Positions 38,513-51,600 of a stretch of 64,000 nucleotides of DNA are shown piece after piece. Each line of letters opens with the position of its first letter. Position 1 is the stretch's first letter. The translations under genes were made by a program, and so were the position numbers. Source of the DNA: Onchidella celtica (Eukaryota > Mollusca > Gastropoda > Systellommatophora > Onchidiidae); NCBI GenBank assembly GCA_963931925.1, contig OZ007567.1, positions 88,607,498 to 88,671,497 of the forward strand, written 5' to 3'. The notes under the pieces were generated by a model. It had not been told where the DNA came from. It made no database searches and saw only the letters and a list, made by a program, of their open reading frames with translations.

Positions 38513-41500
38513 TCCCTTGTCTTTCTCTCGCACTCAATCACCACTGCACTGTCCGTCACCTCGCCTGATAAATAGGAAACCACTCACGTCGCCGCCCATG
38601 GACATTTTATTTGCTAGTCAGTGCACAGCAGTGTGTAAAATAGAAAAAAACAAAAAACCTTTCTCCTTTTCCTCTCAGTAGCTTTTATTTTGTTTTTGTA
38701 CACTTCCTTTTGTTTCTTTGTTTTCTTTTATGCTTTTTCCTATTAAATGAAGAATGAATTGATTGTACGGACAAATAAACAACTTTAGAGTGGTGAAAAT
38801 GTCAGCTATTCACTGTACTTTTTAAGAGTTATCTCTAAGAGCTGCACGAAACCTAGGCGACGCAGCAGGGTTTAGAACGAAGAACGTGTGGCAAAAACTA
38901 GAAAGAGAAAAAGGCTGTGTGTTGTGAAGCCCCGCGTTGGAAACAAAACAAAGAAAGTCCACAAAGAACTACAAAAGAACTGAAAACGAATTTCTTTTTT
39001 CTTCATTTAGTGTTCTTGCATTTCTGTTCAATTACTCTGCTGCACCTATATCACAACACTACCACTGGGGGGTCGATCGAAACTGCGCATTTTGTAATAA
39101 GGGCGGTAACGTTAGATGGAAAGTCTCCTGGCGGCCTCTGGTGGTCAGTGATGCGAAGAGCCCTGGGTCTAAATAATGGGACCTTGTCATGCAGCTGAGC
39201 ATCCCAGTTGCCAAAACAATAGTGGTTCCCAGTTGTCGATAGTGTACGAATTAACAGTGGAATACGTTCAGCTCGTAAATCAATACAGGGTTTGTGCTCA
39301 CTCGACAACACTTTCTATCAATCCTGTAGTGTCCATATTTTAATATCTCCCCCTTTCCCCTTCCTCTTTAAAAAGCATTTTGTTTTTTAAAAAATTAAGA
39401 TTTTCGACAAAAAATTGCCGAATTATCCCAAAAATCTCACCCATTTGAAGCAATAACATATGCCCAGTTAATGGAAATGTGCAATAAATATATGTTTTAA
39501 TGTACACACCGGTGGAAATAACTTAACAGGATCCTACATGCAAAATTCATACAGGTTGTACATTAGTAAAAGCGTTTACTTTGCATAGCTGCGTACTTCT
39601 CTGCCAAACTTGACTGGTCGCTTCAATTCATTTGTTGTCAAGGCGTCTTTTAGTATAGGGGTTGAGTGCTGCACACGTCATCACATGATTATTTGATCTA
39701 CACTGTGGGTATGGGTTTACAACATGACTAGATATTGCAAAATACATCCTTCTTACACATTAGAGCGGGCAAATACATCAAGGGGTTCGAGAACTTAATA
39801 GAGTGGAGGGGAAAAAAGCATTTGTTAAGAAGTCTTCAGTGCCCTTTAAAGGTACAGGAGAGCATAAGTTTTAAGATTTCCATGGTAAAGGACACAAAGT
39901 AGGTGCTATTTTGAATGCGAAGCTAAAGAGCGCAGCAGAATGATTAAATGAGAGAACAACGATAAACAGGGAACTGTTTTTACTGAAAAGACAGACCGGC
40001 AAAATTGGCATTTACGTCGTTGCCAGGAAAATATGACAGACAAGTGCAAAAACAACAGAATATACGACGTTTCTTTGACTAACGGAAACTAAGTATGCAG
40101 AAGGAGATTATTTTGTTATGTTTTCAGGGCAGGCAATAGAAACCAATAAAGCCACAACCGTCAATAGTTTTCCATTCATGCTGTTGTGTAGGCAGAAAAT
40201 AAGCGGGAGAGAGGTGGAAAAAAACAGCAACTATATTCTTCATTTCCTTCCCGCGTCGTGATGTTGTATTGTGCAAAGATGTAGCAATTTCGATCGACAG
40301 TGCCACATTTAGCCCGGCACATCCAAGTCAATACCGGAAAACATTGAATGAAAATCACATGTCATCACTTGAGATCGTAAAGCTCTGGCTGGTAAAGGGG
40401 ATGGGTGGAAGAGCTTTCTCTTAAAAACCTGCAATTTTACTCGCTGTCTTTGCTATTTTAGGACATCAGCTTCCGCTAGTGAATAGAAAATATGGACGAG
40501 ACATTTCCCCAGGGGTCACTACCTGGACGAAATGGTGGTGTGTAACATTATGGCTGTGCAAATACCCCAGCCCTTTCCCCCTCAAAGCTGCCTTGATTAG
40601 CTTTCCCATGCAGGAGTGACGCTATAATGAAACGTTACTTTTACATTCCTGCAGGTTGTCATGCGCGGTGATGGGATGGCATGACAACAGTTGCGTGCTG
40701 GGTGCAGAATTGCTCCACTGTGATGATAGCCCTCTAGCTTCCTCCGCCAACATTTTGCTTCATTAACGAGAGTAGCGATGCTGATTTTAGGAAACAAAAA
40801 CATATCGAGCTTTTTCAATGGTCTGACTGAAGCAAAATAGATAACAAATGGAAAAATAAATGTAGATAATATTATTGTCGACAGATCCGTGTAAAACAAA
40901 GGAAGCCTGGCCTAAACTAAACTTTGGCTGTTCATTGTGAATCTTCTAAAGCGCTGATAATTTTAGTAAATTTATGAATTTACAACAGAGAATACATAAT
41001 ATTAAAAGTTGTTTGTATTTTTTATATTTTGTTTCTCTATGTATTTGTTCTGTTAGACAGCAGAGTGAGTTCCGACTACAACTTTTAAGTGAATCTTTCA
41101 AACGCCGTTCAGTGTAATTATTAAATCTGCATGCTTACTTTGCGGTATTTTTACACTTGCTGCCTTTTCATATAGCAACTAAGATTCTCGATATTATAAC
41201 AAGAACGTTAATATAGTTTCAAATGCATTACAAATCATTAGTGGTGATGGTTTCTGGAGAGTTAAAGGTGACACTTCCAGTGTAAAGATAAAGAAAGTGA
41301 GACTGCCTTAGATTTAATTTTTTCCAATTTCAAGAGTCGTATAACCTCAAATTCGTCTTATAGACAGTGCCCATGTGACAGCTTATGATGAACAAGGTTT
41401 TAAAGTGGTTATTGTTGTCTGTTTTTCATCTCACTCGTTTTAAAGATTAGGGTAGAAAAACAAGCTACGTTGCATTGTATTATTACTGCCCTGATCTCCC

Positions 41501-42381
41501 GGGAAGTAACGAATCTTAGCCTACAGTTATGAAGCCATTACGCTAAAGATTTGTCGGGTCATTAGCGTCCAAAGTCTTATAATCAGGAATTTGTGCGTAC
41601 CAAGAACCATAGCTGCCAATTATCTGGTCATTATAGGACTTTAAATAAATCATTACAATAATTACATGTTTTTTCCTCTTTCTCTTTCTCTCTTTACCTC
41701 TTTACAGTATGATAAAAATACAGAGACAGAGAGGGACAGAGCAATGTCGATAGTATGTGCCCGCCCGTCATTCTGTCAACCAGTGGATTTTTCTGTCTCC
41801 ATGTCCATCATTAACGCATGATTCTAACTGCCATTTGCTTGAGTGGCAGACTTTGGCTGCTTCCATCCCCTCCCCAGTAAAGCATCTGCCCAAAAATCAA
41901 ATCCCACCCTTCCAGCATCAACCCGCCCTCCCCAAAAAAGCTAAATTAAACCTGTCAAGTATGGCTCGAATCAGATTTCCCAGTATGGCCATGCGGACAC
42001 AACATGGGCCTACAAATGTGATTTTATGAATAATTATCATTTATCTTATGTTTTGTCCAAATATTATCCCTCCACTCTATAATCTTTGTTTCCTTGCGAT
42101 TCCATGCCAGGGTCTACATTTCTGCATTCCTGTAGATTCAGACCATGGAAACACTACGAACTTCATGATAGGTAATCAGATCAGTGTAACAGCTGAAGAC
42201 CGAAAGTGATACCATGTAATACCTGATCAGGTGATATTCAGATGCGGAACCGGCGTTTCGCAACCTCGACGTCACTACACCAATTTAACATTAATGCATA
42301 TAGCTCGAATACCTATTCCCCACTGTCATTTAAAACAAGTTCCTATCATTTTCAAACTGTTGTTTTCTCTTCGTGAGCTTT
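38513..42381. other. Non-coding, no gene seen
   Basis: Only short frames without domains (for example 38917-39198, 40597-40899 minus, 41757-42029). No RNA gene or element recognised. Confidence 0.45.
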
Positions 42382-42950
<569 letters not shown>

Positions 42951-43423
42951 TGCTATAATACAAATTCGACACGTTAAGATACAAAATGACAAATACGACA
43001 CAAATACCCTGACACAGATCACCACAGATTAGCTTACGACTGATTGTAATTTCAGCCATTTTCATGAATACTTCATGCAACATGGTCACATTGTACGATG
43101 TAATTGTTATTGCCAAGCACTATTAATATCACTAAATAATCTGAGAAAAGGAGCAGCTTACGAGTGAAATGTCACAAATTCTGTTGTAGTCTGTGGTACT
43201 TCCACACGTGTACTGTTTAGCGTAAACGCATTCCGTACCTTTTTTATTATTATTATTAATATTGTTATTATTTACAATTGGGTGCCATTATTTTTCTTGC
43301 CTTTCCTAGCGGCCCTAACATGTACCCCGTTAAATCGGTAAAATAAATGGTTTGATATTACCATCCATTCTCAGTTCGTCATTTCACCGATATTTTAAGA
43401 GATTTCTTTACGAAAGATGGGCC
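42951..43423. other. Non-coding spacer
   Basis: Short AT-rich spacer with an ATT/TTA run near 43240-43275; no gene seen. Confidence 0.5.
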
Positions 43424-43517
43424 GGACTTCCCACATTGTGGTCATGAGACATGTAATACAGTTTCTTTATTTTACATGCTCTTTCTCTCTCTCTCACTCT
43501 CTCTTTCTCTCTCTCTC

Positions 43518-43567
<50 letters not shown>

Positions 43568-44134
43568 TTCTCTCTCTCTCTTCTCTCTTTTTCTCTCTTT
43601 CTCTCTCTCCCTCTCTCTTTCTCTTTTCTCTATTTCTATCTCTCTCTTTCTCTCTCCCTCTCTTGCCCTCTCTCTCTTTTCTCTCTTTCTCTCCCTCCCT
43701 CCCTTTCTCTCACTCTCGTTCTCTCTTTCTCTCTCTCTTTCTCTCTCTCTTTCTCTCCCTCCCTTTCTCTTTTCTCTATTTCTATCTCTCTCTTTCTCTC
43801 TCCCTCTCTTTCCCCCTCTCTCTCTCTTTTCTCTCTTTCTCTCTCTCTTTCTCTCCCTCCCTCTCTTTCTCTCTCTCTCGTGCTCTCTCTCTTTCTGTCT
43901 CTCTTTCTCGTTCTGTTTCTCTCTCTTTCTTTCCCTCCCTCCCTTTCTCTCTCTCTCTCGTTTTGTCTTTCTCTCTCTCTCTTTCTCTCTCTGTCTTTCT
44001 CTCTTTCTTTCTCTCTCTCTTTCTTTCTCTCTCTCTCTCTTTCTTTCTCTCTTTCTCTCTTTCTCTCTCTCTTTCTCTTTCTCCCTCTTTCTCTCTCTCA
44101 TGTTCTCGCTTTCTCTCTCTCTTTCTCTCTCTCC
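43424..44134 (+). mobile_element. Hairpin-headed (CT)n cassette, copy B
   Basis: The head is nearly identical to 42526-42580 (one substitution in CATGATAC versus CATGAGAC), with the same CATGTAA...TTACATG hairpin at 43450-43478. A 656-bp pyrimidine array follows (43479-44134) of CT with many TTT and CCC interruptions and near-duplicate sub-blocks. The long Ser/Leu/Phe and Arg/Glu frames on the two strands are low-complexity artefacts. Confidence 0.65.
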
Positions 44135-45480
44135 TCATGAGCCGTCCCCTATTTAGCACCTCACGCGGTGGACATTCTCAACTGATCTAACACTGACAAG
44201 AGAGAATACGACGTCCAATTAAGATGACATTATTGACAAAACAACCTGGCGGTATCGATCCTGCGGTAAGGAGGTAAATGCCTTTCATTCGCAAGAGATC
44301 AATACGTATAAATAAAAGATGTACACGTAATTCGCAGAGCTATAATAACATATTTTAGTTAGTTGACAGTGATTAGAAATATCGAGACTCAACGTTGCTA
44401 AAATCTTCACCCAGCTTACTGTACTATGGAAATCAATACACATTCAAATCTGAGAGATAGGAACGATTAGAAAGCACGGACCTTTGAGAGGCCAGCTATA
44501 TCGGTAGTCATAGACTTTAAAATATGAGAAGGAGGAGATCAGTCATAAATTGGAGTTACAGAGAAAGGAGATGTGACAATTGACTGAATTCTCGGTGGAT
44601 GAAATCAGTCAATTACGCGATATTTATCAATCATTTCTGAGACTTTTGTTAAGCTTCTAGTTTTGTATAAGAAGAGCACTTGAGTGGATTACCAAAAAAA
44701 AAAAAAAAAGGGGTGAATTATACAATTCATTAAATCCTACTATGTATTGCTAATTACAGTCAATTTGCCATCTCAGAATGTCATTTCTCTGAATATCACG
44801 TGATTTAACGATTATATGAATTTTAATTCCATTAAATGAAAAGGGAGGCGAAGGGAGGAGTAGCAAAGAAAAGAGGAAGCAATGACTTTTAAAGACGAAA
44901 TTCTAAATAACCACATGTACTTGTCAACAGATTTGATATTCTTTATCGTCTAAATGTTTTTGTTCCTTTGAAAAGCAGCATTAATTTTTATTTCTTCAAA
45001 TAATTATCAAAGGGATCGTTAAGAGGACAAATTTTTATTATTTTAATGCTGTGTTCAAACATCAAAACAAATTAGAAAATGAAGTGAAGACTCCTCTCTT
45101 TTTTCTTCTTTTCGAAAAAGAATGAGACATAAAAATTTTATTTGTTCTGGAAGTTTGTTGTTGTTGTTTTTTATATCATTATCATTCATTCCTTTCATCC
45201 CTTTATGCTACAGTTCGTCTATCAGTGCGTGTCGCCTTAACATTATCGTCACGATCATTCCACAATAGTAGAGAACAAGATTTTGGGGAAAACCCAGCTA
45301 GTTGAATGTAGGTCAACCATCAAATAGAGTGGTGAGTGGAGAAGGTGAGGCAAACAACTGGCCATGAGTAATTTAAAGCTCAGACTACTCATATCAACTG
45401 ACTAGTACGAAATGCAATGTTTGTCTCACTTAAGAGCAAGGTTAAGGTCATAAAATTGGGGAATTTTTGGTAAAATTGGT
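44135..45480. other. Non-coding, no gene seen
   Basis: AT-rich with an A15-type run near 44694-44709; no exon recognised. Confidence 0.5.
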
Positions 45481-45909
45481 GAAGCATATAGGCCCATTGC
45501 GGATATCGGCCATTTTAGTTGAAAGGACCGACGCATAACCATGGCGATGGCAGCATTGATTTTGATTAGTTAGCTGATTTGCACTGCGAGCACTTCAGGC
45601 GTCGCGAACCAATCGGCGGCGAGCTAAAAAAGTTCACTACAGTAGCCTAAACAATGACTCGTGGGTACACACACATGGGAGACGTTCGGTCAATTCTTTC
45701 ACTTCCTTTCCCTTGTTTACACTGATGGTAGGGAATCTGACCAGCTTGGATCCATCCTTTCTACCCCTGCCATAACAGTCAACTGAAATGCAACCAGCAG
45801 GCATTTTAACCGCTTATACATATCTCGTCAGCTGATCCACCCGCCATTTTGGGAGTCGGAAGTACAAAACAAAAACACTCTGTGACGCCATTCGCAATTT
45901 GCCTATTGT
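45481..45909 (+). promoter_or_regulatory. Candidate promoter and untranslated first exon
   Basis: A YY1-type CGGCCATTTTAG near 45509, a CpG-richer block (about 45530-45620), then CCGCCATTTTG close to CGGAAGT (ETS-type) at about 45841-45866. A strong splice donor GTAAGTC begins at 45910. The combination is typical of metazoan TATA-less promoters. No coding sequence is identifiable directly downstream, so the gene it would serve is unknown. Confidence 0.3.
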
Positions 45910-46625
45910 GTAAGTCATTTTTTTTGTGTGTGTATGTTTTGAAATGAAATGCTCACCTTAATCAGGCAGACACCATGCTTCGTTCAACAGTTTCATTGTT
46001 TTGTTTCATTCATTTATGAGCTTTTAAACGAAAACCCAAATCCACCTCAATCACCATTTTAGTCTTTTGTTAGGGGAAGCGTAGTCTGATTACAAAGCCA
46101 AACGGAGAAAATGCTGAGTTGTGTTCACTGCTCAGCTATTGCTTTCTAAGTAAAATACCCCCCCCCCCCCTAACAACAGCTACCACTATATTCGACGTGA
46201 ACAGTTTTCTTTGATTCTCAAAAACGACCAAACATGGCTTAGGCCATTGTGGAATGATCTTGACGATATCTATGAATATTTCCCAGCCTGTCTTCGCCCG
46301 TTTCATCCTTCACAAAGAATATTTATCATAATATGCACAAATCCAGGTCGGTGGGCCCCAAAACTCGATGGGGTGTGTGTGAAATGCCGTACTGGTTAAG
46401 TTATCATTCTTTTCAAGTATCAGTTAATGTAGGGAATATCAGCATTTTTGGATACTTCCAAAATTTAGATTTGTTTTCTACAGCTCCAAGCCAAGTCTTC
46501 TACATAGTTAAAGAACATAATGAAACACACCATACACACCAAATCGGTGTGAAAACTATCAACCGACAGCGACAATCGTTGCTGAAATAATGCTTTGCCG
46601 TGACAAGTTCAGCAACGTTGGACAA
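45910..46625. other. Non-coding, weak frame at 46211
   Basis: C13 run at 46158-46170. The frame starting at 46211 (plus) reads an aromatic-rich 62-residue peptide that I do not recognise; it could be an exon but lacks clear splice sites. Confidence 0.3.
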
Positions 46626-47358
46626 TCTATATTAATAAAAGTGAAACCTTACGACAATGGCAGCGCGCCTTTCGCTACTCCTCTGTTAATGCTGATTCGG
46701 TGACCCTCAGATTTTATACAGCGCTTAGTATAGACTGTCGACGTGTCCCCGGCACAAAAAATACCAAAAAAATTAATAACTCGTAGAACATTTGTATTAG
46801 TTGCTAGTTTGCGACACATTGGCGTTCGGTCTATTTTTTCGGCAAATGTACGTAATTGAGATTGGTTTCGGTATCTGTATCACACTCACAAAACAACTTC
46901 CGGTTAGGGCTGGTTTGAATGATGAGATTGAGTTCTAAGACTATCAAGTATGAAACTTTGTACGTGTGTTCTCAATGTGCCTCGACTAGGAAAAAGAATG
47001 GGTCTGGAATTGGGAGATTGACGCTGCAGGGCCAAAAGTACAGGTTCGTGTTTTCAATATATGCCTAGGAAAATATTATAATATTTCTTTTCCATTAACA
47101 CATGACGTTATCACTTCCTGCGATGTGCAAACAAACTAACCCGTGCGCAAATCATAGCCATCATTTGACGGGTGCTGGCGGGACGCGCAGGACGTCAGTG
47201 CGCAAAGGGAGAGCAGTAAAACGTATCTAAAAACAAACAAACAAACAAAAATTAAATAAAGCTAAAGGAACAGGCAAAATGAAGCAGGTCCATAATAATC
47301 ACCCAGAACTGAAACTAATAAATCGATTTATCCCGGGCTGGGACGGGAACTCAGCTAG
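46626..47358 (+). mobile_element. Non-autonomous Helitron
   Basis: The left end is TCTATATTAATAAAAG, matching the 5'-TC and AT-rich start typical of Helitrons, and is preceded by A (46625). The right end has a short stem-loop TCCCG...CGGGA (47331-47335 with 47344-47348), six bases, then CTAG (47355-47358) followed by T (47359). This gives the expected insertion between A and T, a 3' hairpin close to a CTRR-type terminus and no target duplication. The 733-bp interior has no Rep/helicase coding sequence, so any movement would have needed an autonomous relative. Confidence 0.7.
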
Positions 47359-48285
47359 TTATATATAAAACTATTTTATCAATGGTAAACTCGACGCGTT
47401 CGATCTGGATCACACGCGCTAAAATGTCCAGCAACACCAACAACACAACTATAACTTAATGATGCGATCTATTCATGTTTGCTCTTTCTTCACTGTGAAT
47501 TAAGAGCTCTTGCCATGCTTTTGATTCTGTATGTATCTGTTTGTTCGTGTAGGTACTGCAGTATTCTGAAGTATAATGAAGTACACTGTTTGTCCTGTTT
47601 TGCTTTTATTTTTTTATTTTTTTTAAACAACTCCCAAACTATGTGTCTTGTCAGAAAAGAGAATCAAGACTGCCAATTATTAAATTATCATTCTTTTTAA
47701 AGTATTAGTATAGTTAAGTAGTAGATATTAGCGTTTTAATCAACAAAATAAGAAGTCCTCCGTTTGCTATTAACCAGCTGCCCCACTCTGTCCTAAATCA
47801 ATAAGATGCTTTTAGTGAATTGCTAATTTTAAATTTAATGGTAGATCATGGCACTCTTGAGCCTTTAATTCCGTTCTTGCTTGAAACCATTTATATTTCA
47901 AAGTAATGAAAACAAATGTGTACGAAATACACACCAACACCCTCACCCCTACCATCAATTCTTCAGACACTCAGACAAAAGTTAAACCATACTCACAACG
48001 CTCAAACGAAATGAGGATGTGGGGGAATTCCGTTGGATAAAAGCGTAGGAAGAGTCCAAATTGGACAAACTTAATTGTTTCCCTGTTTGAAAGAAATTGA
48101 TGAACACGCACGGAAGACAAGGGGGTCAGTGGAAGAGAACTGTAATGAGATCAGGAAAATCAAGAGTTTTTAGAGTTTCATTTCTGATCCCAGAACTGTG
48201 TGTGAGATCACGTATTTCTGATTGTTGTTGTTGTTGTTGTTTTCCCCTTCAAATTCAAAGTGTTATTTGCTTTCATTTTGATGTA
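47359..48285. other. Non-coding, no gene seen
   Basis: Short frames only; GTT array at about 48221-48241. Confidence 0.5.
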
Positions 48286-48682
48286 ATTCAAAATATTACT
48301 CCACTTCTGTATTTTCTGCTTTCTTCCAGACCGGTGCCATTGAATCTTCAGAGTACCGGTAGTTAGGCATGGACCCGTTCGACTCACCACACCACTGATT
48401 CATACGAATGTTACGTTACCTTGTCGCACTGCACCAAAATGTACTTCGCTTTACATTATACTGTATTTTTAACAGTTGACGTCAATGCTGCATAATAATA
48501 GAGCCGAGTTTAAGGCAAACAGCCTTTCTGAACTTGTAACAGTGTTAGATACGAGAGCAGACTTCAGGCTTTGCTGTGGAGTACTTGCTATTTATTGACA
48601 AAACTAGGTCTTCGCACCCGCTAAAACCGCGCTCTCATTTACTATGCAAATCTAGGTAACGCTTAAACAAATTGCCTTAGAC
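48286..48682 (+). repeat. Dispersed repeat copy B, without CT cassette
   Basis: Aligns with both halves of copy A (42382-42525 and 42735-42950) with moderate divergence and small indels. Where copy A has the cassette, this copy has only a short CAAAATGTA-type junction near 48435, so it serves as an empty-site reference. Confidence 0.85.
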
Positions 48683-51600
48683 ATCGTTCTTGTTATTCAC
48701 GTCAAGTCCACCTTTTGTTGAATGATCTTCTTAAATCCAGATGGGCGTTAGTAATGTTGCTGAGTAAAGATATCATTTGATTAAACAGCTGGAAAAACTT
48801 CTTGTTTTTATTGTTTGTTTGTTTGTTTGTTTGTTTTTATATTTAAATTTCTATCATTTGGAGTATAGGATGAAAAACGAATTGTTTTTTTTTATATATA
48901 TTTTGATATCATCTCAAAAGGAAGTAATTGATGCTGGTGAAGATAAAGGTAGTGATGATTAAAACGATGTCTTAAAATGACATTAAATCAGCTGACCTCG
49001 TTCTAATATTCCGATGAGGACAGAGATCTCACCATACACCTTACGTACCTCGGATTTGATTCCTTGCTTCAGATTTCTTCCTCTTTTTTTTTCAGTTTTC
49101 TTTCACGTGTTTCGTGAGGACTTGTCTCGTGTCTACGAGGAGTAGAAGTGAGGGCTTCGCGTAAATCAGAAACAGAAAAACATTCATGCAAAGAGCGGCA
49201 GTGAAACACGACCTGGAAACGTGCATCCGGCCCTCCTCCCCACTTTTTCGAGTCGTGTTGCATTCCCCAAGCCTGAGGGGATGCCTGCATTCGATAACCA
49301 ATGACATCATTTCAGAATACGTATTCATGAAGACCTACGATAGAAATTGAGCGAGCAAACTCCAACACAGCAAGGTGATAATCAGGGGCCCCTGCAGGAG
49401 GGGAGATAACTGAAGAAAAAAAATAATTCCTAAACTCCATTTAGCAATATCTCCCTTAAATAAGGTACAGTTAGGTAGCAGAATAATAGAAAATCAGCTG
49501 ATGTGTCGTAAATTGAGTCACATTTGAAAGATTTTGTAGGCCATTTTATGAGCCCTGCAGCCAGCATTTAGTATTAGGCAGCGATTAATCCAGGTTAAGT
49601 TTCGGAAAAGCCATATGAAATCGCCATCCATCTGCAGGGTCTGTTGTTGCTGTTGTTGCTGATGTTGTTGATGACGATGTTGCTGTTGTTGTTGTTATAA
49701 TGATGATGTGGGTGGAGAGAGGAAGACAACCAATGACTGACAGATTTCAGGTATTCCCTGAATCCAATGCTGGGCATACAGGTACCATAAAGAGTATACA
49801 TACAAAACACAAGGATGAGAATTTAATACCGTTTCTAAGCGATATTCAAACGAGGCTAGTATTACCCGAGACACAGAATACCAAGTCAAAAACCATTCTC
49901 CTTTTTCCCCTCAGTATATATCCACAAACTGTTGGAGTATAATTTGGTGGTCATTGTGAGCAGAAGTTACTTTTCGTTCTGTTGTGAAAGCTTGAGGTGG
50001 GCATTTGCTGCATTGTTGACATCGCTGATGTGCGCTCAGCGCGGCGAAAGGAATTTCGCGAGTTGTCTCCGTATCCTGTCTCTCGGGCATTATCAGCAAA
50101 GAGCATTAATGTTAAACGTTAAGTGTCGGGAAATTGTTATTGAGATACGTGGAATGAAACAAAAATGTAGCTGAAATACAACTGTAATATAAAGAGAGAA
50201 GTCACAGGGCAGTGTTTTCGGTGTAGGATTACAAAATATGGGATCCACACGTTATGAATAAATCATAATTTTATCACAAGTTCTCAATATTACTTTTCTT
50301 GAATGTGATTAGGTTGTTTATGTCTACCGTCATTTTTTGGGGCCATGTGGCAATGACAAATATCTCTGAATTATCATGCAATATAAAGAAACGGCGGTAA
50401 TAATAACATGGTGAACAGACCCACGAGCACTGGAATTGAAGGCTTCAAGGTAGGTCCTATCTATTTCTTCTCCTCCCTAAACCTCACCAAACAGCAACAG
50501 CAAAATGAGAATGTGATCTTAAAATTTGACAGCTATTCGATCACATGTTCACTTCCCTTAAACAGGATATTGCGCGCCGCCCGCGGAAATGTTCATTTTT
50601 TTAATGTCTCTTCCCTGCTCCAATTTCAAATGTCTGATTTGGACCACGCCCATGAAAGGTCGTGAGAGGTTACATTCCTGTGGTGCCAAATTGTTCACAC
50701 CCAAGAGGAATACCAGGTTTTTTCAACAACTAGAGTGCAATTGGCCCCAAATGTGGTGCCTGCTCCTCTTACATAATAATTCATTGTTCTGGCTGCATCT
50801 GCCATGGTGGGTAGAAAGAAATGGGCGGCTCGATGGGGCAACTTGGTGCACCTAGCATACAGTGTGATTAGGATTTGCTCACCCAGATGCATGAGGTCTT
50901 CGTCACAATGTACATGTATATTTTATCGTGCATGTTTCCCTTTTGGAACAAGCGGTCTCACATAAGATAAGAAATTATCATTTATAAATATCTAATAAAC
51001 GTTCAGTGTCACGAGCAGAGTTAATGTTTTGGGGATGTAGTGACTGCACGAGAGGCAGCTAACTCACACTCGGACACAAACACACAAGAAATTATTAAAT
51101 AACAAGCGTATAGATATCTCAGGCCGGCCGGGCCATATGTAATAAATATTAATATAACAAAAGACGATAGAGGTATATTCAAAAAGCAAAAGCTTCCACT
51201 TATTAACTTAATGTAGCATAGTTATGTGACTATATTTCTATCAATTGTACTGCACTCAATATCCACATGGTATATTATAAGAAAAATAAGATATCAATCT
51301 ATATAGTAGTTGAGTCGCCAGACAAACTCTCCAGAAATAATATGGGTTCTCAAGGTACACTGAAGGCTAGGAAAGCCCAGTACATTCAAAGCCTACAGAA
51401 GCACGATTTCGGCTTGCAGGTATTAAGAAGCTTGTACATATAATTCTATCCAGCTAATGACTCTTAACATTCATATCAATTATCAGTGAGCTCGTGCCGT
51501 AATGAGACACAAGCTAACAATACACTCGTTCGTCGAGTCCAAGCTGTGGGTTTCTCAGGCTTCCTACGAGGCTGTGGGTTTCCTCCCTATCTCTGAACTT

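Noticed and set aside
38271..38537. Minus-strand polyglutamine/asparagine frame
   Set aside because: The Gln/Asn run is the (GTT/GCT)n repeat; the flanks show no protein-like conservation and no splice sites were evident.
43417..44190. Long Ser/Leu/Phe-rich frames (up to 257 codons) and Arg/Glu-rich opposite-strand frames
   Set aside because: They are translations of the (CT)n array in several frames at once; no non-repetitive coding sequence supports them. The same applies to 1778-2123 and 42440-42760.
45281..45304. Second possible Helitron 3' end (GGGGAAAACCC then CTAG-T)
   Set aside because: The hairpin is only three or four pairs and lies two bases from CTAG, closer than usual; no matching 5' end was found.
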